From the NCBI RefSeq assembly GCF_002950945.1, contig NZ_CP012673.1, positions 1,550,001 through 1,614,000 on the forward strand: 64,000 nucleotides of DNA, read 5' to 3'. Position numbers and translations under genes: made by a program. The notes below the pieces were generated by a model that searched no databases, was not told the DNA's origin, and saw nothing but the letters and a program-made list of their open reading frames with translations. Position 1 is the first letter of the stretch, and every line of letters begins with the position of its first letter. This DNA is from Sorangium cellulosum (GTDB lineage: Bacteria; Myxococcota_A; Polyangia; Polyangiales; Polyangiaceae). This document shows, one piece after another, positions 26,832 through 36,608 of this stretch.

Positions 26832-29140
26832 GGACCGGTCGCCTCCGGGCCCGCGGCGGAGAGGGGCGCGTGGGGCTCCGCGAGCGGCGAGGGGCCGGTG
26901 AGCTCGGCGGCCGGCGCGGCGCCCGCCGCGGCCGGCGCGGCGCCCGCTGCGGCCGCAGGGGCCGCCGCGGGCTGGAGCGGGGCGGCGGCCGTCGACCCGG
27001 CCGGCGCGGGCGCCGCCGGGAGGGCGGCGGCGCGGGGCGGCGCGGCGCGGGTCTCGCGGTGGCGCTTGAGGCAGCCGGCCATGATCTCCCCGATCAGCGA
27101 GCGGTAATCCATGCCCGCCACCTTGGCGATCTGGCACAGGTCGCTGAAGTCGGGCGTCAGGCCGGGCAGCGGGTTGATCTCGATCACGTACACCCTGCCG
27201 TCCTTCGTCATGCGCAGGTCGACCCGGGCCACGTCGCGGCAGGCGAGGGCCGTGAAGGTGTCGCGCACGACCTTCTCGATGCGGCGGAGCTCGGACGGCG
27301 TGAGCTGCGCGGGGCACTCGAAGCGCACTCGCGGCGTGTCGGTCTGCTTCTCCTCGTAGCCGTAGACGGGGTAGGTGGGCGGGTCGACGAAGACGACCTC
27401 CATCGGCGGCAGGACCTTCGGCCGCCGCTCGCCGAGCAGGCCCACGGTGAACTCGCGGCCGGTGATGTACTCCTCGATGAGGGCCGGCTGGTGGTAGCGC
27501 TCGACGAGCTGCCGCGCCGCCGCGCGGGCCGCAGCCTCGTCCTTGACCACGGACGCGGAGGTGATCCCCTTCGAGGTCCCCTCGGCGTTCGGCTTGACGA
27601 TCACCGGGTAGCGGAACGGCTTCAGCTTCTCGCGCCCGGTCGTGACCACCTGCCACTCGGCCGTCTCGATGCCGGCGGCCCGCAGGATCTGCTTCGTGAG
27701 GCCCTTGTCGAGGGCCAGCGAGAGCGTGGTCGCGTCCGAGCCGCTGTAGGGGATGCCGAGCAGCTCGCAGAGCGCCGGCACCTGGGCCTCGCGGCCGCGG
27801 CCGCGGAGCCCCTCGGCGATGTTGAAGACGACGTCGACCCCGGCGGCGGCGAGCGCGCGCGGCAGATCCGGGGTCGCCTCGAGCGGGACCACGGTGTGGC
27901 CGTAGCTCTCGATGGCGCTCGCGATCGCCTGGATGGTGCGCGGCGAATCGAACTCGGCCTCGGAGTCGTACAGCGCGGCGGGGCCCGGCTTGCTCGCGCC
28001 GCCGCCGTCCGACGCGGGCTCGCCCCGCTTCATGTTGTAGGTGAAGCCGACGCGAAGCGCGCTCCGCTTCGCCCGCCGCGGCTCCTTGTTGTCGAGGAGC
28101 GGCAGGAGCCCCCGCCGCTTGCAGGCGCTCCTCACGATGGCCCGGATGACGCCGTCGAAGTCGACGCCGCGCCGCGCCGCGGCCACGAACACGCTCGCGC
28201 CGGGCTGGAGCGTGGGCAGCCCGTCGACCTCGAGGAAGTGCACGTCGTGGCCCTGGCTCCGCGTGGACGACGGGGCGACCCGGAACTCGCAGCGGGCGTG
28301 GTCCTTGAGGTCGAGGGCGCGCACGACGCGCGCGGTGAGCGACCGGATGCGCTCGAGCGTCGCCGCGGGCAGCTGCGCGGGCCGGCGCGTCACCTGCTCG
28401 GGCTTCGCGTGCTTCAGGTTGAAGTCGTAGACGTTGTAGTTGCCCTGCACCTGCGGATCGATCACGAGCTCGATGGGATCGAGCACGCCCTCGGGGATGT
28501 CCGCGCCGGCGGACCGCCCGGCGCCCGCGTCCTTGAGCCCGTCGACGAAGGAGCACGCGACGTCGACGCCGCTGACGTAGCGCTCGACGAGCAGCCCCGC
28601 CTCGAAGCGCGCGAGCTGCCGCTCGACGACCTCGGCGAGCTCGTACGCGTCCTCGCAGACGCTCCACTCGCGGTGGATCCCCTTGGAGGAGCCCTCGAAG
28701 TTCGGCTTCACGATGACCGGGAAGCTCACGTCGTCGAGCGCGCCGCTCTCCAGGGTGGTCCGGTTGACGAGGCGGGCGCGCGGCGTGGTGACGCCGTAGC
28801 TCGCGAGCAGGCGCTTCGTGAGCGACTTGTCGAGCGCGATGTTGAGCGCGTAGGCGTCGGAGCCGGTGTACGGGATCCCGAGCTCGTCGAAGAGCGACGG
28901 GTAGAACGCCTCGCGCGTCTTGCCCTTGTGGCCCTCGGCGGTGTTGAAGATGAGGTCCGGCTGGATCGCCTCGAGCCGCGCGAGGACCCGGGAGGCCGGC
29001 CCGCTGACCTCGATCCGCTCGACCTCGTGCCCGGACCGCTCGAGCGCGCCGGCGATGGCGTCGATGGTCTCCGGGCTGTCGAACTCTGCTTCCTCGGCGG
29101 ACCCCGTGAGCTTCAGGTTGTGCGTGAGCGCGATGCGCAT
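26828..29140 (-). CDS. tandem double ATP-grasp (D-Ala-D-Ala ligase-like) protein
   Basis: 770 residues from the ATG at 29140, with AGGAGAG upstream. Two full Ddl-like units are fused. Unit 1 (about 1-365) starts MRIALTHNLKLTGSAEEAEF and has IPYTGSDAYALNIALDKSLT and VIVKPNFEGSSKGI. Unit 2 (about 385-710) starts VGFTYNMKRG and has IPYSGSDATTLSLALDKGLT, VIVKPNAEGTSKGI and the metal-binding EINPLPGLTPDFS. In unit 1 the equivalent site reads EVDGLPTLQPG, so the key Asn is replaced. Unit 2 looks active; unit 1 may be altered. The last 60 residues are Ala/Pro-rich. The substrate is unknown; an amide-forming ligation is expected. Confidence 0.88.
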   Translation of the reverse strand: MRIALTHNLKLTGSAEEAEFDSPETIDAIAGALERSGHEVERIEVSGPASRVLARLEAIQPDLIFNTAEGHKGKTREAFYPSLFDELGIPYTGSDAYALNIALDKSLTKRLLASYGVTTPRARLVNRTTLESGALDDVSFPVIVKPNFEGSSKGIHREWSVCEDAYELAEVVERQLARFEAGLLVERYVSGVDVACSFVDGLKDAGAGRSAGADIPEGVLDPIELVIDPQVQGNYNVYDFNLKHAKPEQVTRRPAQLPAATLERIRSLTARVVRALDLKDHARCEFRVAPSSTRSQGHDVHFLEVDGLPTLQPGASVFVAAARRGVDFDGVIRAIVRSACKRRGLLPLLDNKEPRRAKRSALRVGFTYNMKRGEPASDGGGASKPGPAALYDSEAEFDSPRTIQAIASAIESYGHTVVPLEATPDLPRALAAAGVDVVFNIAEGLRGRGREAQVPALCELLGIPYSGSDATTLSLALDKGLTKQILRAAGIETAEWQVVTTGREKLKPFRYPVIVKPNAEGTSKGITSASVVKDEAAARAAARQLVERYHQPALIEEYITGREFTVGLLGERRPKVLPPMEVVFVDPPTYPVYGYEEKQTDTPRVRFECPAQLTPSELRRIEKVVRDTFTALACRDVARVDLRMTKDGRVYVIEINPLPGLTPDFSDLCQIAKVAGMDYRSLIGEIMAGCLKRHRETRAAPPRAAALPAAPAPAGSTAAAPLQPAAAPAAAAGAAPAAAGAAPAAELTGPSPLAEPHAPLSAAGPEATGP

Positions 29141-29352
29141 GATCTCTCCTGGAATTGGCGTGCCGCTCGTCGGGGGGCGTGGCGCGCCGCTCGTCCTGGC
29201 CGTGTTCCCCGCGGCGCTCTGTCGGAGGCGCTCGCGTGTGCGGGTTTGCGCCCGGCGCGTCAAGCTTGCCATTGAAAATGCGGGGAGCGCTGCGGCGAGC
29301 TCCGGTCCGGCCGGGCTCCCGCCCCCGTGGAGGTCGTGCTAGCGACCCCGGT

Positions 29353-31803
29353 GTGGACCGTTTCGCATCACCCGACAGAGGCGCCTTCCCTCCGCCTGAG
29401 CCCGGCATCCCCTACGAGGAGCTGAACGAGCCGCAGGCGCGCGCGGCCTCGCACGCGGACGGGCCGCTGCTCATCTTCGCGGGCGCGGGCAGCGGCAAGA
29501 CGCGCGTCATCGTCTACCGGATCGCGAACCTCATCGTCTCTCACCGGGTGCCGCCGTACCGGATCCTCGCGGTGACGTTCACGAACAAGGCGGCGTCCGA
29601 GATGAAGCGCCGACTCGAGGGGCTCATCGGGGCCGACATCGTGAAGGACCTCTGGGTCGGCACGTTCCACGCGGTGTGCGCGCGCCTCCTGCGGCGGCAC
29701 CACGAGGCGGCCGGCCTCGAGCGGAGCTTCGTCATCTACGACGACGACGACCAGCGCGCGGTGATGAACCGCGTGCTGAAGGAGCTCAACCTCGACGAGC
29801 GGCGGTACCCGCCCCGCCAGGTGCTGTCGCGCATCCACGCCGAGAAGCAGGAGGGGCGCGGCCCCGCCGATTTCGAGCGGAAGGGCTACTTCGACGACGC
29901 GATCGCGCGGTGCTTCGCGGCGTACGAGCGCCACCTCAAGGCGGCGAACGCCGTGGACTTCGACGACCTCCTGCTCGCCGTGCTGCGCCTCGCCGAGGAC
30001 CCGGAGAGCCTCGCCGGCGAGGATCTCCGGAACCGGTTCCGCCACGTGCTCGTCGACGAGTTCCAGGACGTGAACCAGGTCCAGTACCGCCTGGTCCGGG
30101 CGTTCTGCCGGAGCCACGACAACCTCTGCGTGGTCGGCGACGACGACCAGAGCATCTACCGCTGGCGCGGCGCGGACGTGCGGATCGTGCGCGGCTTCCG
30201 GCGCGATTTCCCGCGCGCGGAGGTGGTGAAGCTCGAGCAGAACTACCGCTCGGCGGGGCACATCGTGCGCGGCGCGCTCGGGGTGATCCGCACGGCGACG
30301 GATCGCGAGCCGAAGGAGCTCTGGACGGCGAACCCCGACGGCGCGCCGATCGACGTGGTCTGCGCCGACAGCGAGCACGACGAGGCGGCGTGGGTGGTCG
30401 AGTGCATCCGCGAGCTCATCGGGCGCGGCGTCTCGCCGAGCGAGATCGCGGTGTTCTACCGGATCCACGCGCAGTCGCGCGTGCTCGAGGAGGTGCTGCG
30501 CGAGGCGCGCATCCCGTACCAGATCATCGGCGGCACGCGCTTCTTCGAGCGGGCGGAGGTGAAGAACCTGCTCTCGTACCTGCGCGTGGTGGTGAACCCC
30601 CGCAGCGACGTCGACCTCAACCGCATCATCAACGTGCCGGCCCGCAAGATCGGCCAGAGCACGGTCGACAAGCTGATCCAGGCGGCGGACGCGCTCGGCG
30701 TGTCGCTCTACGAGGCGATCGAGCCGCTCGCGGAGGGGAGGGTGCCGCCGTCGGCGATGCCGGGGGGCCAGCTGCCGCCGCTCGCGCCGGCGGCGAGGCG
30801 CAGCCTGCTCGGCTTCCGCGAGCTGATCCAGGGGCTGATGGCGTCGGCGAGGACGATGGCGCCGAGCGACCTCGCGCAGGAGGTGCTCGCGCAGTCGGGG
30901 TACGCGCGGATGCTCGAGGCGGACGACAGCGTCGAGGCGGAGGCGAGGCTGCAGAACCTCCGCGAGCTCGTGCAGTCGATCGTGGACTACGAGCAGGAGG
31001 CGTTCGCCGCCGGCGACGAGGCGACGCTCGCGGGTTACCTCGAGCGGGTGAGCCTGGTGTCGGACGTCGACGCGCTCGCGGACGCGCCGAAGGTCGCGAT
31101 GATGACGGTCCACGCCGCGAAGGGCCTGGAGTTCCACTCGGTGTTCCTGACGGGCATGGAGGAGGACCTGTTCCCGTTCCGGAGCCAGGATCCCGGCCGG
31201 AAGGGCGACATCGAGGAGGAGCGGCGCCTCGCGTACGTGGCGCTCACGCGCGCGCGGGACCGGCTCTGGATCACCCACGCGGCGCGGCGGGCGATCTTCG
31301 GCCAGACGCGTTACGGCCTGCCGAGCCGGTTCCTCGCGGATCTGCCGGCGGCCTCGGTGCGGCCGATCGCGACGCCGACGAGCCAGATGGCGCAGCGCCG
31401 GGTCGACTTCGGGGGCGGCGGGTCCACGTCGTTCGGCGCGCGGTCCGGCGGCGTGGGCGAGCCGCGCTCGTGGGAGGGCCGCGATCGGCGGCCCGCGGGG
31501 CAGGTGGAGGAGCGGCTCGCGTGGTCGCGGCTCTCGCGCGAGGGCGAGCCGGCGCGGGGCGCGCCGGCAGGAGGCGCGCGCGAGGTGGAGCGGGCGCCGG
31601 GCGAGCGGTACGTGGAGCGGGAGGCGGGCGGCGACGGCGGCGAGGGGCTCGCCCTGCGGCGCGGGATGCGCGTCATCCACGAGCGGTTCGGGCCGGGCGT
31701 GGTGGAGAGCGTGGATCCGGGGGCGGATCCGATCGCGACGGTGAAGTTCTCCGGCTGGGGGAAGAAGCGGATCAAGGCGGCGTTTTTGCGCGCCGCCTCG
31801 TGA
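29353..31803 (+). CDS. UvrD/PcrA-type DNA helicase
   Basis: About 816 residues from a GTG at 29353; the start is uncertain, because the nearest GGAGGT is 18 nt away. All superfamily 1A motifs are visible: Q-motif LNEPQARAA, Walker A FAGAGSGKTRVI, Walker B VDEFQDVNQVQ, GDDDQSIYRWRGA, EQNYRS, VMTVHAAKGLE-type MMTVHAAKGLEFHSV, and YVALTRARDRLW. A Gly/Arg-rich linker leads to a C-terminal Tudor-like domain (RVIHERFGPGVVESVD to KFSGWGKKRI), which in PcrA contacts RNA polymerase. It unwinds DNA in repair and transcription-coupled conflicts. It is divergent from the ATP-grasp gene. Confidence 0.93.
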   Translation: MDRFASPDRGAFPPPEPGIPYEELNEPQARAASHADGPLLIFAGAGSGKTRVIVYRIANLIVSHRVPPYRILAVTFTNKAASEMKRRLEGLIGADIVKDLWVGTFHAVCARLLRRHHEAAGLERSFVIYDDDDQRAVMNRVLKELNLDERRYPPRQVLSRIHAEKQEGRGPADFERKGYFDDAIARCFAAYERHLKAANAVDFDDLLLAVLRLAEDPESLAGEDLRNRFRHVLVDEFQDVNQVQYRLVRAFCRSHDNLCVVGDDDQSIYRWRGADVRIVRGFRRDFPRAEVVKLEQNYRSAGHIVRGALGVIRTATDREPKELWTANPDGAPIDVVCADSEHDEAAWVVECIRELIGRGVSPSEIAVFYRIHAQSRVLEEVLREARIPYQIIGGTRFFERAEVKNLLSYLRVVVNPRSDVDLNRIINVPARKIGQSTVDKLIQAADALGVSLYEAIEPLAEGRVPPSAMPGGQLPPLAPAARRSLLGFRELIQGLMASARTMAPSDLAQEVLAQSGYARMLEADDSVEAEARLQNLRELVQSIVDYEQEAFAAGDEATLAGYLERVSLVSDVDALADAPKVAMMTVHAAKGLEFHSVFLTGMEEDLFPFRSQDPGRKGDIEEERRLAYVALTRARDRLWITHAARRAIFGQTRYGLPSRFLADLPAASVRPIATPTSQMAQRRVDFGGGGSTSFGARSGGVGEPRSWEGRDRRPAGQVEERLAWSRLSREGEPARGAPAGGAREVERAPGERYVEREAGGDGGEGLALRRGMRVIHERFGPGVVESVDPGADPIATVKFSGWGKKRIKAAFLRAAS

Positions 31804-32464
31804 GGGAAGTCGCCCGCGCCTTCCCCGTCTCCAGCGGGGCGCATCTTCGTGCGGCCAGCGAGGACGGTCGGGGACGTCGGGCAGGAACGCCGGAGTCCGC
31901 CCAGGAGTGACCGGATTTCTGCGTAGGTTCGTGGTGGTCCAGCGCGGCGGCGCCGCGCTCTCGCCTGCCGCGCGCGCCACCCGCTCCACCATTGCGCCTG
32001 TCAGGACGGATCTTCGCCCTCGAGGGACGCGGGAAGGCATGAGCGCGCGAACCTCGATTCGCCTGCATTGCAGAAAAGCTTCTATGAGATCGCCGGACAG
32101 GGCAGCACGACGCGCGGAATAGCTTCCTGTCGCGCGCTTCGTCGCGCTCTGGGCGCGTATGCCCCTCCGGAGTCGCGGGGGCGGAGTCGAGGGCTGCGCG
32201 ATTATCGGCCGCTCCGGCCTCCTGCGTTGAGGGAGGCTGCGTCTCGAAATATTTCACGGCGAGCCACATCCAGAGAATGAGACCAGGCGGAGCAACCTCG
32301 TTGACGAGGTGCGCACGGTTCAGGCGCGAGCGATGCTTGACCAGGAAAACGGAATAGAGAATAGCTGGTGATTAGCGCGTGGAGGGGTTCGCGCACATCG
32401 TGACCCACCTGGCGATCGGTCGCCGGTGGTCGCGCGAGCGCGCGCACCGGGAGGAAGGACCATC
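31804..32464. other. 661-bp intergenic region
   Basis: No convincing gene: short frames have no ribosome-binding site or domain. The right half (32240-32440) looks lower in GC. It contains TTGACC at 32337-32342 followed after 17 bp by AATAGC, a possible promoter for the peroxidase gene, with confidence low. Confidence 0.5.
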
Positions 32465-34165
32465 ATGTCAGATCGCACGAATCAGCTGATCGAGCCGAAG
32501 GCATTGCAGGAGGTGCTGAAGAAGCGCGTCCATGGGCACCTCGAGCCGCGGGGCTATACGGGTGTTCCGGCGGCGGGATCCGGGGAATCGGGGACAGGGC
32601 GCTTCGGCCGCATGTTCCCCCGCTTGCCTGCGCACCAAGAGGACAACGGGCAACTCGAGCAGCTCGGGACGCCGGTGGAGCAGGGGGGCAGCGGGCTCAT
32701 GGTCGACCAGGGCGGCGTCGGTGACTCGACGATCCCTGCGGGCTTCACTTACCTAGGGCAGTTCATCGATCACGACATCACGTTCGACACGACGTCGAGC
32801 CTCGACAAGCAGAACGACCCGCGCGCGCTGCGCAACTTCCGCACGCCGCGGCTGGATCTCGACAGCGTTTACATGGGCGGACCCAGCGACAGCACGTACC
32901 TCTACGACCAGACCGACCCTGACAAGTTTCTGCTCGGGCCCTCGGTCAACACGGGCGCCTTCGCTCATCCGACGCCGGACGCGGCCGGCGACCTGCCCCG
33001 CAACGCCCAGCAGATCGCCCTGATCGGCGACCCCCGCAATGACGAGAACCTCATCGTCGCCCAGCTGCACCGGCAGGTCTTGAAGTTCCACAACCGGGTG
33101 GTCGACTTCGTGCGCAGCAAGGGGGCCGCGCCGGCCGTCGTGTTCAGCACGGCGCAGCAGCTGGTGCGCTGGCACTACCAGTGGATCGTGGTGCACGATT
33201 ATCTCAAGCGAATCGTGGGCGCGCCGGTGGTCGACGACATCCTCCGCAATGGCCGGCAGTTCTATCGGTTCAGCGGGCAGCCTTTCATCCCCGTGGAGTT
33301 CTCGGTCGCGGCGTTTCGCTTTGGCCACTCGATGGTGCGCGACGACTACCGCTTCCACCGGGCGGAGAGCGGGCGCCCCTTCACCCCGCCGCGCTTCGCG
33401 ACGCTGGGGCAGTTCTTCCGGTTCACCCGGCAGGACACGACGGCGGTGCAGTGGGTCCTGCACCCCGACGACTGGGAGAATTTCTTCGAGACCAACGCGG
33501 CGCTGCCGCCGGTGATGGCCCGCAAGATCGACCCGCGGCTCGCGAGCACGCTCCACAACCTGCCGAACCTGGCGCCGAACAGCGGACCCACCTCCCTCGC
33601 CGCCCGCAACCTGGTGCGCGGCCTGGTGATGGGGCTGCCGTCGGGCCAGGCGGTGGCGCAGGCCATGGGGATCCCGGTCCTCAAGGAGGAGCACCTCGAG
33701 TCCGGCGACACCGACGGGTTCCTGAGGAAGACCGGGATGTTGCAGGCCACGCCGCTATGGTTCTACCTCCTCAAGGAGGCGCAGGTGCAGCACGACGGCC
33801 AGCTGCTCGGCAACGTCGGCGGGCGCATCGTGGCCGAGGTGCTGATCGGGCTGATCCAGGCGGATTCGACCTCGTTCCTCAACATCCCGCCGGCGCCGCC
33901 CATCAAATTGCCCACGCGCATCCGGGACCTCGGCGACATGACCACGCTCGCCCGCGCAGCGGCCATCGGGCTCGGAGAGTCCCTCGCGAAGTCGCCCGGC
34001 GCGTCGCTGGCGCCCGGCGCCGCGATCAACCACCCGCTGCTGGAGAAGCTCACGCCGAACCTCGGCGCGCTGCTCACCCGCTTCCGCCGGTGGAAGCCGT
34101 CGTTGCCGTCGGCGACGCCGGGTACCTTCACGATGGCCGACCTGATCAGGTTCGCGAACCAGTAG
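32465..34165 (+). CDS. animal-type haem peroxidase
   Basis: 566 residues from the ATG at 32465, preceded by GGAGGAAGG. The distal-His motif GQFIDHDITFD places His103 and the Asp that binds haem and calcium. The proximal-His motif FRFGHSMVRDDYRF places His288. GDPRNDENLIVAQLH is a further family signature. This is the XPoAn/peroxidasin-type bacterial group, which oxidises halides or organic substrates. No signal peptide is visible, so it is cytoplasmic or exported by a non-Sec route. It appears to be a single-gene unit with a strong hairpin right after the stop. Confidence 0.92.
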   Translation: MSDRTNQLIEPKALQEVLKKRVHGHLEPRGYTGVPAAGSGESGTGRFGRMFPRLPAHQEDNGQLEQLGTPVEQGGSGLMVDQGGVGDSTIPAGFTYLGQFIDHDITFDTTSSLDKQNDPRALRNFRTPRLDLDSVYMGGPSDSTYLYDQTDPDKFLLGPSVNTGAFAHPTPDAAGDLPRNAQQIALIGDPRNDENLIVAQLHRQVLKFHNRVVDFVRSKGAAPAVVFSTAQQLVRWHYQWIVVHDYLKRIVGAPVVDDILRNGRQFYRFSGQPFIPVEFSVAAFRFGHSMVRDDYRFHRAESGRPFTPPRFATLGQFFRFTRQDTTAVQWVLHPDDWENFFETNAALPPVMARKIDPRLASTLHNLPNLAPNSGPTSLAARNLVRGLVMGLPSGQAVAQAMGIPVLKEEHLESGDTDGFLRKTGMLQATPLWFYLLKEAQVQHDGQLLGNVGGRIVAEVLIGLIQADSTSFLNIPPAPPIKLPTRIRDLGDMTTLARAAAIGLGESLAKSPGASLAPGAAINHPLLEKLTPNLGALLTRFRRWKPSLPSATPGTFTMADLIRFANQ

Positions 34166-34171
34166 CGTGAG

Positions 34172-34194
34172 GGCCCCGCGCTCGGCGCGGGGCC
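34172..34194 (+). terminator. perfect hairpin after the haem peroxidase
   Basis: A 10-bp stem GGCCCCGCGC / GCGCGGGGCC with a 3-nt TCG loop starts 7 nt after the stop. No T-tract follows. The GC-only stem and its position suggest termination. Confidence 0.6.
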
Positions 34195-34365
34195 GCGACG
34201 TCCGGCTGCTTGCGCAACCTCGGTCGGTGCAGGAGCGGCCTCCGATGCGGGCCGAGCCCCCTCCTCCCGCGGCCGCCGTTCTGGTAGGTGAGCCCCTGCG
34301 CGCCACGAGGGCTGGCTCCGCGGCGTTCGCGCGAGTCCGAGCCACGGGCCAGGAGGGTCGCCGCC

Positions 34366-35334
34366 ATGCACAGGAACCTTCGTCATGCCGTTGCACCGGC
34401 GCTGATCTCCGCGATCCTGTCGACCGCGGCGACGGCGATGGCGGCGCCTCCTTTCGGCGCCCGCGAGCGGCTCGTCGCGCAGGCGCACACCGCGGTCGAG
34501 GAGGGCCGGCTCGCCGACGCGCGCGACGTGTGGCTTTCGGTGTGGCGGCTCGAGCGCTCCCAGGTGGCCGCGTGCAACGTCGGGGCGCTGTCGTTCCGGA
34601 TCGGCGACATGCCGGCCGCCGTGCGCTGGCTGTCGCTCTGCAAGGAGATCATGCGCGCGCCGAGGACCCCGGAGGAACGCGCCCTCCACGAGTCGCGGCT
34701 GGTCGATCTCGCCCGCGCCCGCCAGCTCGCCGGCGAGCTCCGGGTCCACGCGCCCGCCGGCGCGACCGTCACGATCGACGGTGTGCCGGTCGAGATCGAG
34801 GCCGATCGACCCGTCCCCGTCGAGCCCGGGCGCCGCGTCGTGCGCGCGGTGCTCGGCGGCAGGACAGCCGAGGCAGAGATCGAGGTGCCCCGCGGCGAGG
34901 CGCGGGAGGTGACGCTCGTGTTCCCCGCGGAGCCGGAGCCGAAGCGCGCCGCGCCGGCGGGCGCCGCGCCGGCGAGCCCCGTACCCCCGGGAGCGACGCC
35001 GCGGCCGGCTGTGATCGTGGGCGGCGTCGGACTGTCCGCCACCTTCGCGGCCCTCGGCGGCGTGCTGCTCGTCGGCTCGGAGAAGCGCGAGGAAGCCGTG
35101 ATCGCCTCCGCCCGCTCGGCCGGGCCGAACGGTTGCTTCCGGATGCGCCAGCCGATGTGCCAGGAGGCCCTCTCGGCCCACGAGGACATGCGCACCCTGA
35201 GGGCGTTCGGCGTCGCCGGCCTGATCACCGGCGGTGCCGTCCTGGCCGCCACGCTCGGGTACACGTTCTACCCGCGCGGCCAGGCGGAGGTCCGGGTCTC
35301 ATCCCAAGGCATTACGTTTACCGGAGTCTTCTAA
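34366..35334 (+). CDS. membrane/exported protein with PEGA-like domain
   Basis: 322 residues from the ATG at 34366 (AGGAGGG upstream). A signal peptide (APALISAILSTAATAMAAPP) is followed by a helical, TPR-like region (ARERLVAQAHTAVEEGRLAD), then a beta-rich PEGA-like stretch (GELRVHAPAGATVTIDGVPV) and a Pro/Ala linker. Two hydrophobic segments follow (IVGGVGLSATFAALGGVLLV and AGLITGGAVLAATLGYTF). This layout is very common in Polyangiales, where many such proteins lie next to kinases; the function is unknown. It is likely anchored in the inner membrane with the N-domain outside. Confidence 0.8.
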   Translation: MHRNLRHAVAPALISAILSTAATAMAAPPFGARERLVAQAHTAVEEGRLADARDVWLSVWRLERSQVAACNVGALSFRIGDMPAAVRWLSLCKEIMRAPRTPEERALHESRLVDLARARQLAGELRVHAPAGATVTIDGVPVEIEADRPVPVEPGRRVVRAVLGGRTAEAEIEVPRGEAREVTLVFPAEPEPKRAAPAGAAPASPVPPGATPRPAVIVGGVGLSATFAALGGVLLVGSEKREEAVIASARSAGPNGCFRMRQPMCQEALSAHEDMRTLRAFGVAGLITGGAVLAATLGYTFYPRGQAEVRVSSQGITFTGVF

Positions 35335-35540
35335 CCACAAATTCGACATCGCGCTGACCTGACCGGACACGGGCGCGTGCGAGAGCCCGCGTGACGCTCG
35401 ACTTGCGAAAACTTGCGTGACGGCCGCGGGCCGAGCGGGCCATACTGCGCCCGTTCGAGGATCAGGCCAACGACACCCCGGCGGATTGGGGCCGCCGAGG
35501 TGCCGGCGACCCAGCCTTGTGCCGGAGGACTGGACGCACG

Positions 35541-36608
35541 ATGAGCTCGCTTGTGCATTGTGCCGCGGGAGGATTATTTCTCTCGGGTCTGGCGCTTTCT
35601 TCTGCATGTGGTGATACGCCCTATGTGGGCGGCGACTGCGCGACCACGGAGGACTGTCACGGAGACTCCCAGAACGCGCCGGGCACGATCTGTATCGCCG
35701 AGCGCTGCGAGTGCGCCGAGCCGGGGAAGGTCGTCTGCTGCGCGCGCGGCGAGGAGGGGCCGGGCTGCTTCGAGATGTGCCGGCCTTGCGACGAGTGCGC
35801 GGAGGGTACGGCGGAGTGCTCGGGCGTGATCGACCCGTCGTCGCGGTGCGACAGCGACGCGGAGTGCCCGGGACCGCCGGACGCGCGGTGCGGCGCGGGC
35901 CGGTGTGTGGGCGGGAAGTGCGAGGTCGCGATCAAGCCCGGTCGCGTCGGCTCGCAGGTCCGCGGCGACTGCAAGCAGGACGAGTGCACGGAGGAGGGCC
36001 ACGTGGTCAGCGTGCCGGCCTACGACGTGTACAACGACGGCAACCAGTGCACGAACGACCTCTGCGACTACGATCGTCCGCTCAACGCGCTGCTCGACGG
36101 GGTGATCTGCCCCATCTCCGGCTCGGGGAGGTGCCATGAGGGGCGCTGCGTCGAGTGCCTCGACGAGGATCCCACGCTGCACTGCCCTGGAGGGCTGGCC
36201 TGCGACGGGGTGTTCTGCGTCCCGACCCACTGCGTGAACATGGCGCTCGATGCGGGCCGCGGAGAGACCGCTCAGGACTGCGGCGGGCCGTGCAAGCCGT
36301 GCAGGGACGGGGATGCTTGCCGCGCGGCGGGGGACTGTCAGTCAGGCGTCTGCGCGATGGCGCATTGCAAGGCGCCGACGTGCGACGACGGCGTGAGGAA
36401 CGGCGACGAGGCCGGCGTCGACTGCAGCGGCTCGTGCCCCAGGCGCTGCCCGGACGGAGCCAGCTGCAAGTCGGGCGACGACTGTGTGAGCCGGGTCTGC
36501 TGGGCGGGCGCCTGCGAGGAGCCCACCTGCAAGGACGGCGTGGAGAACAGCGACGAGCTCGGCGTGGACTGCGGCGGCAAGGGGTGCGACGCGGCGTGTC
36601 GTCTATGA
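35541..36608 (+). CDS. cysteine-rich lipoprotein with DGVxNxDExGVDCGG repeats
   Basis: 355 residues from the ATG at 35541, with GGAGGA about 12 nt upstream. A signal peptide ends in lipobox LSSAC. The mature part has dozens of Cys residues in EGF-like spacing, and its C-terminal third contains repeats of the form DDGVRNGDEAGVDCSGSC and DGVENSDELGVDCGG, a short disulfide/acidic module frequent in myxobacterial surface proteins. It would sit on the outer membrane or be surface exposed. The function is unknown. Confidence 0.8.
   Translation: MSSLVHCAAGGLFLSGLALSSACGDTPYVGGDCATTEDCHGDSQNAPGTICIAERCECAEPGKVVCCARGEEGPGCFEMCRPCDECAEGTAECSGVIDPSSRCDSDAECPGPPDARCGAGRCVGGKCEVAIKPGRVGSQVRGDCKQDECTEEGHVVSVPAYDVYNDGNQCTNDLCDYDRPLNALLDGVICPISGSGRCHEGRCVECLDEDPTLHCPGGLACDGVFCVPTHCVNMALDAGRGETAQDCGGPCKPCRDGDACRAAGDCQSGVCAMAHCKAPTCDDGVRNGDEAGVDCSGSCPRRCPDGASCKSGDDCVSRVCWAGACEEPTCKDGVENSDELGVDCGGKGCDAACRL

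Noticed and set aside
26828-29140. Glycopeptide (VanA-type) resistance ligase
   Set aside because: There is no vanH, vanX or regulator next to it. The double ATP-grasp fusion and S58 partner point to another role.
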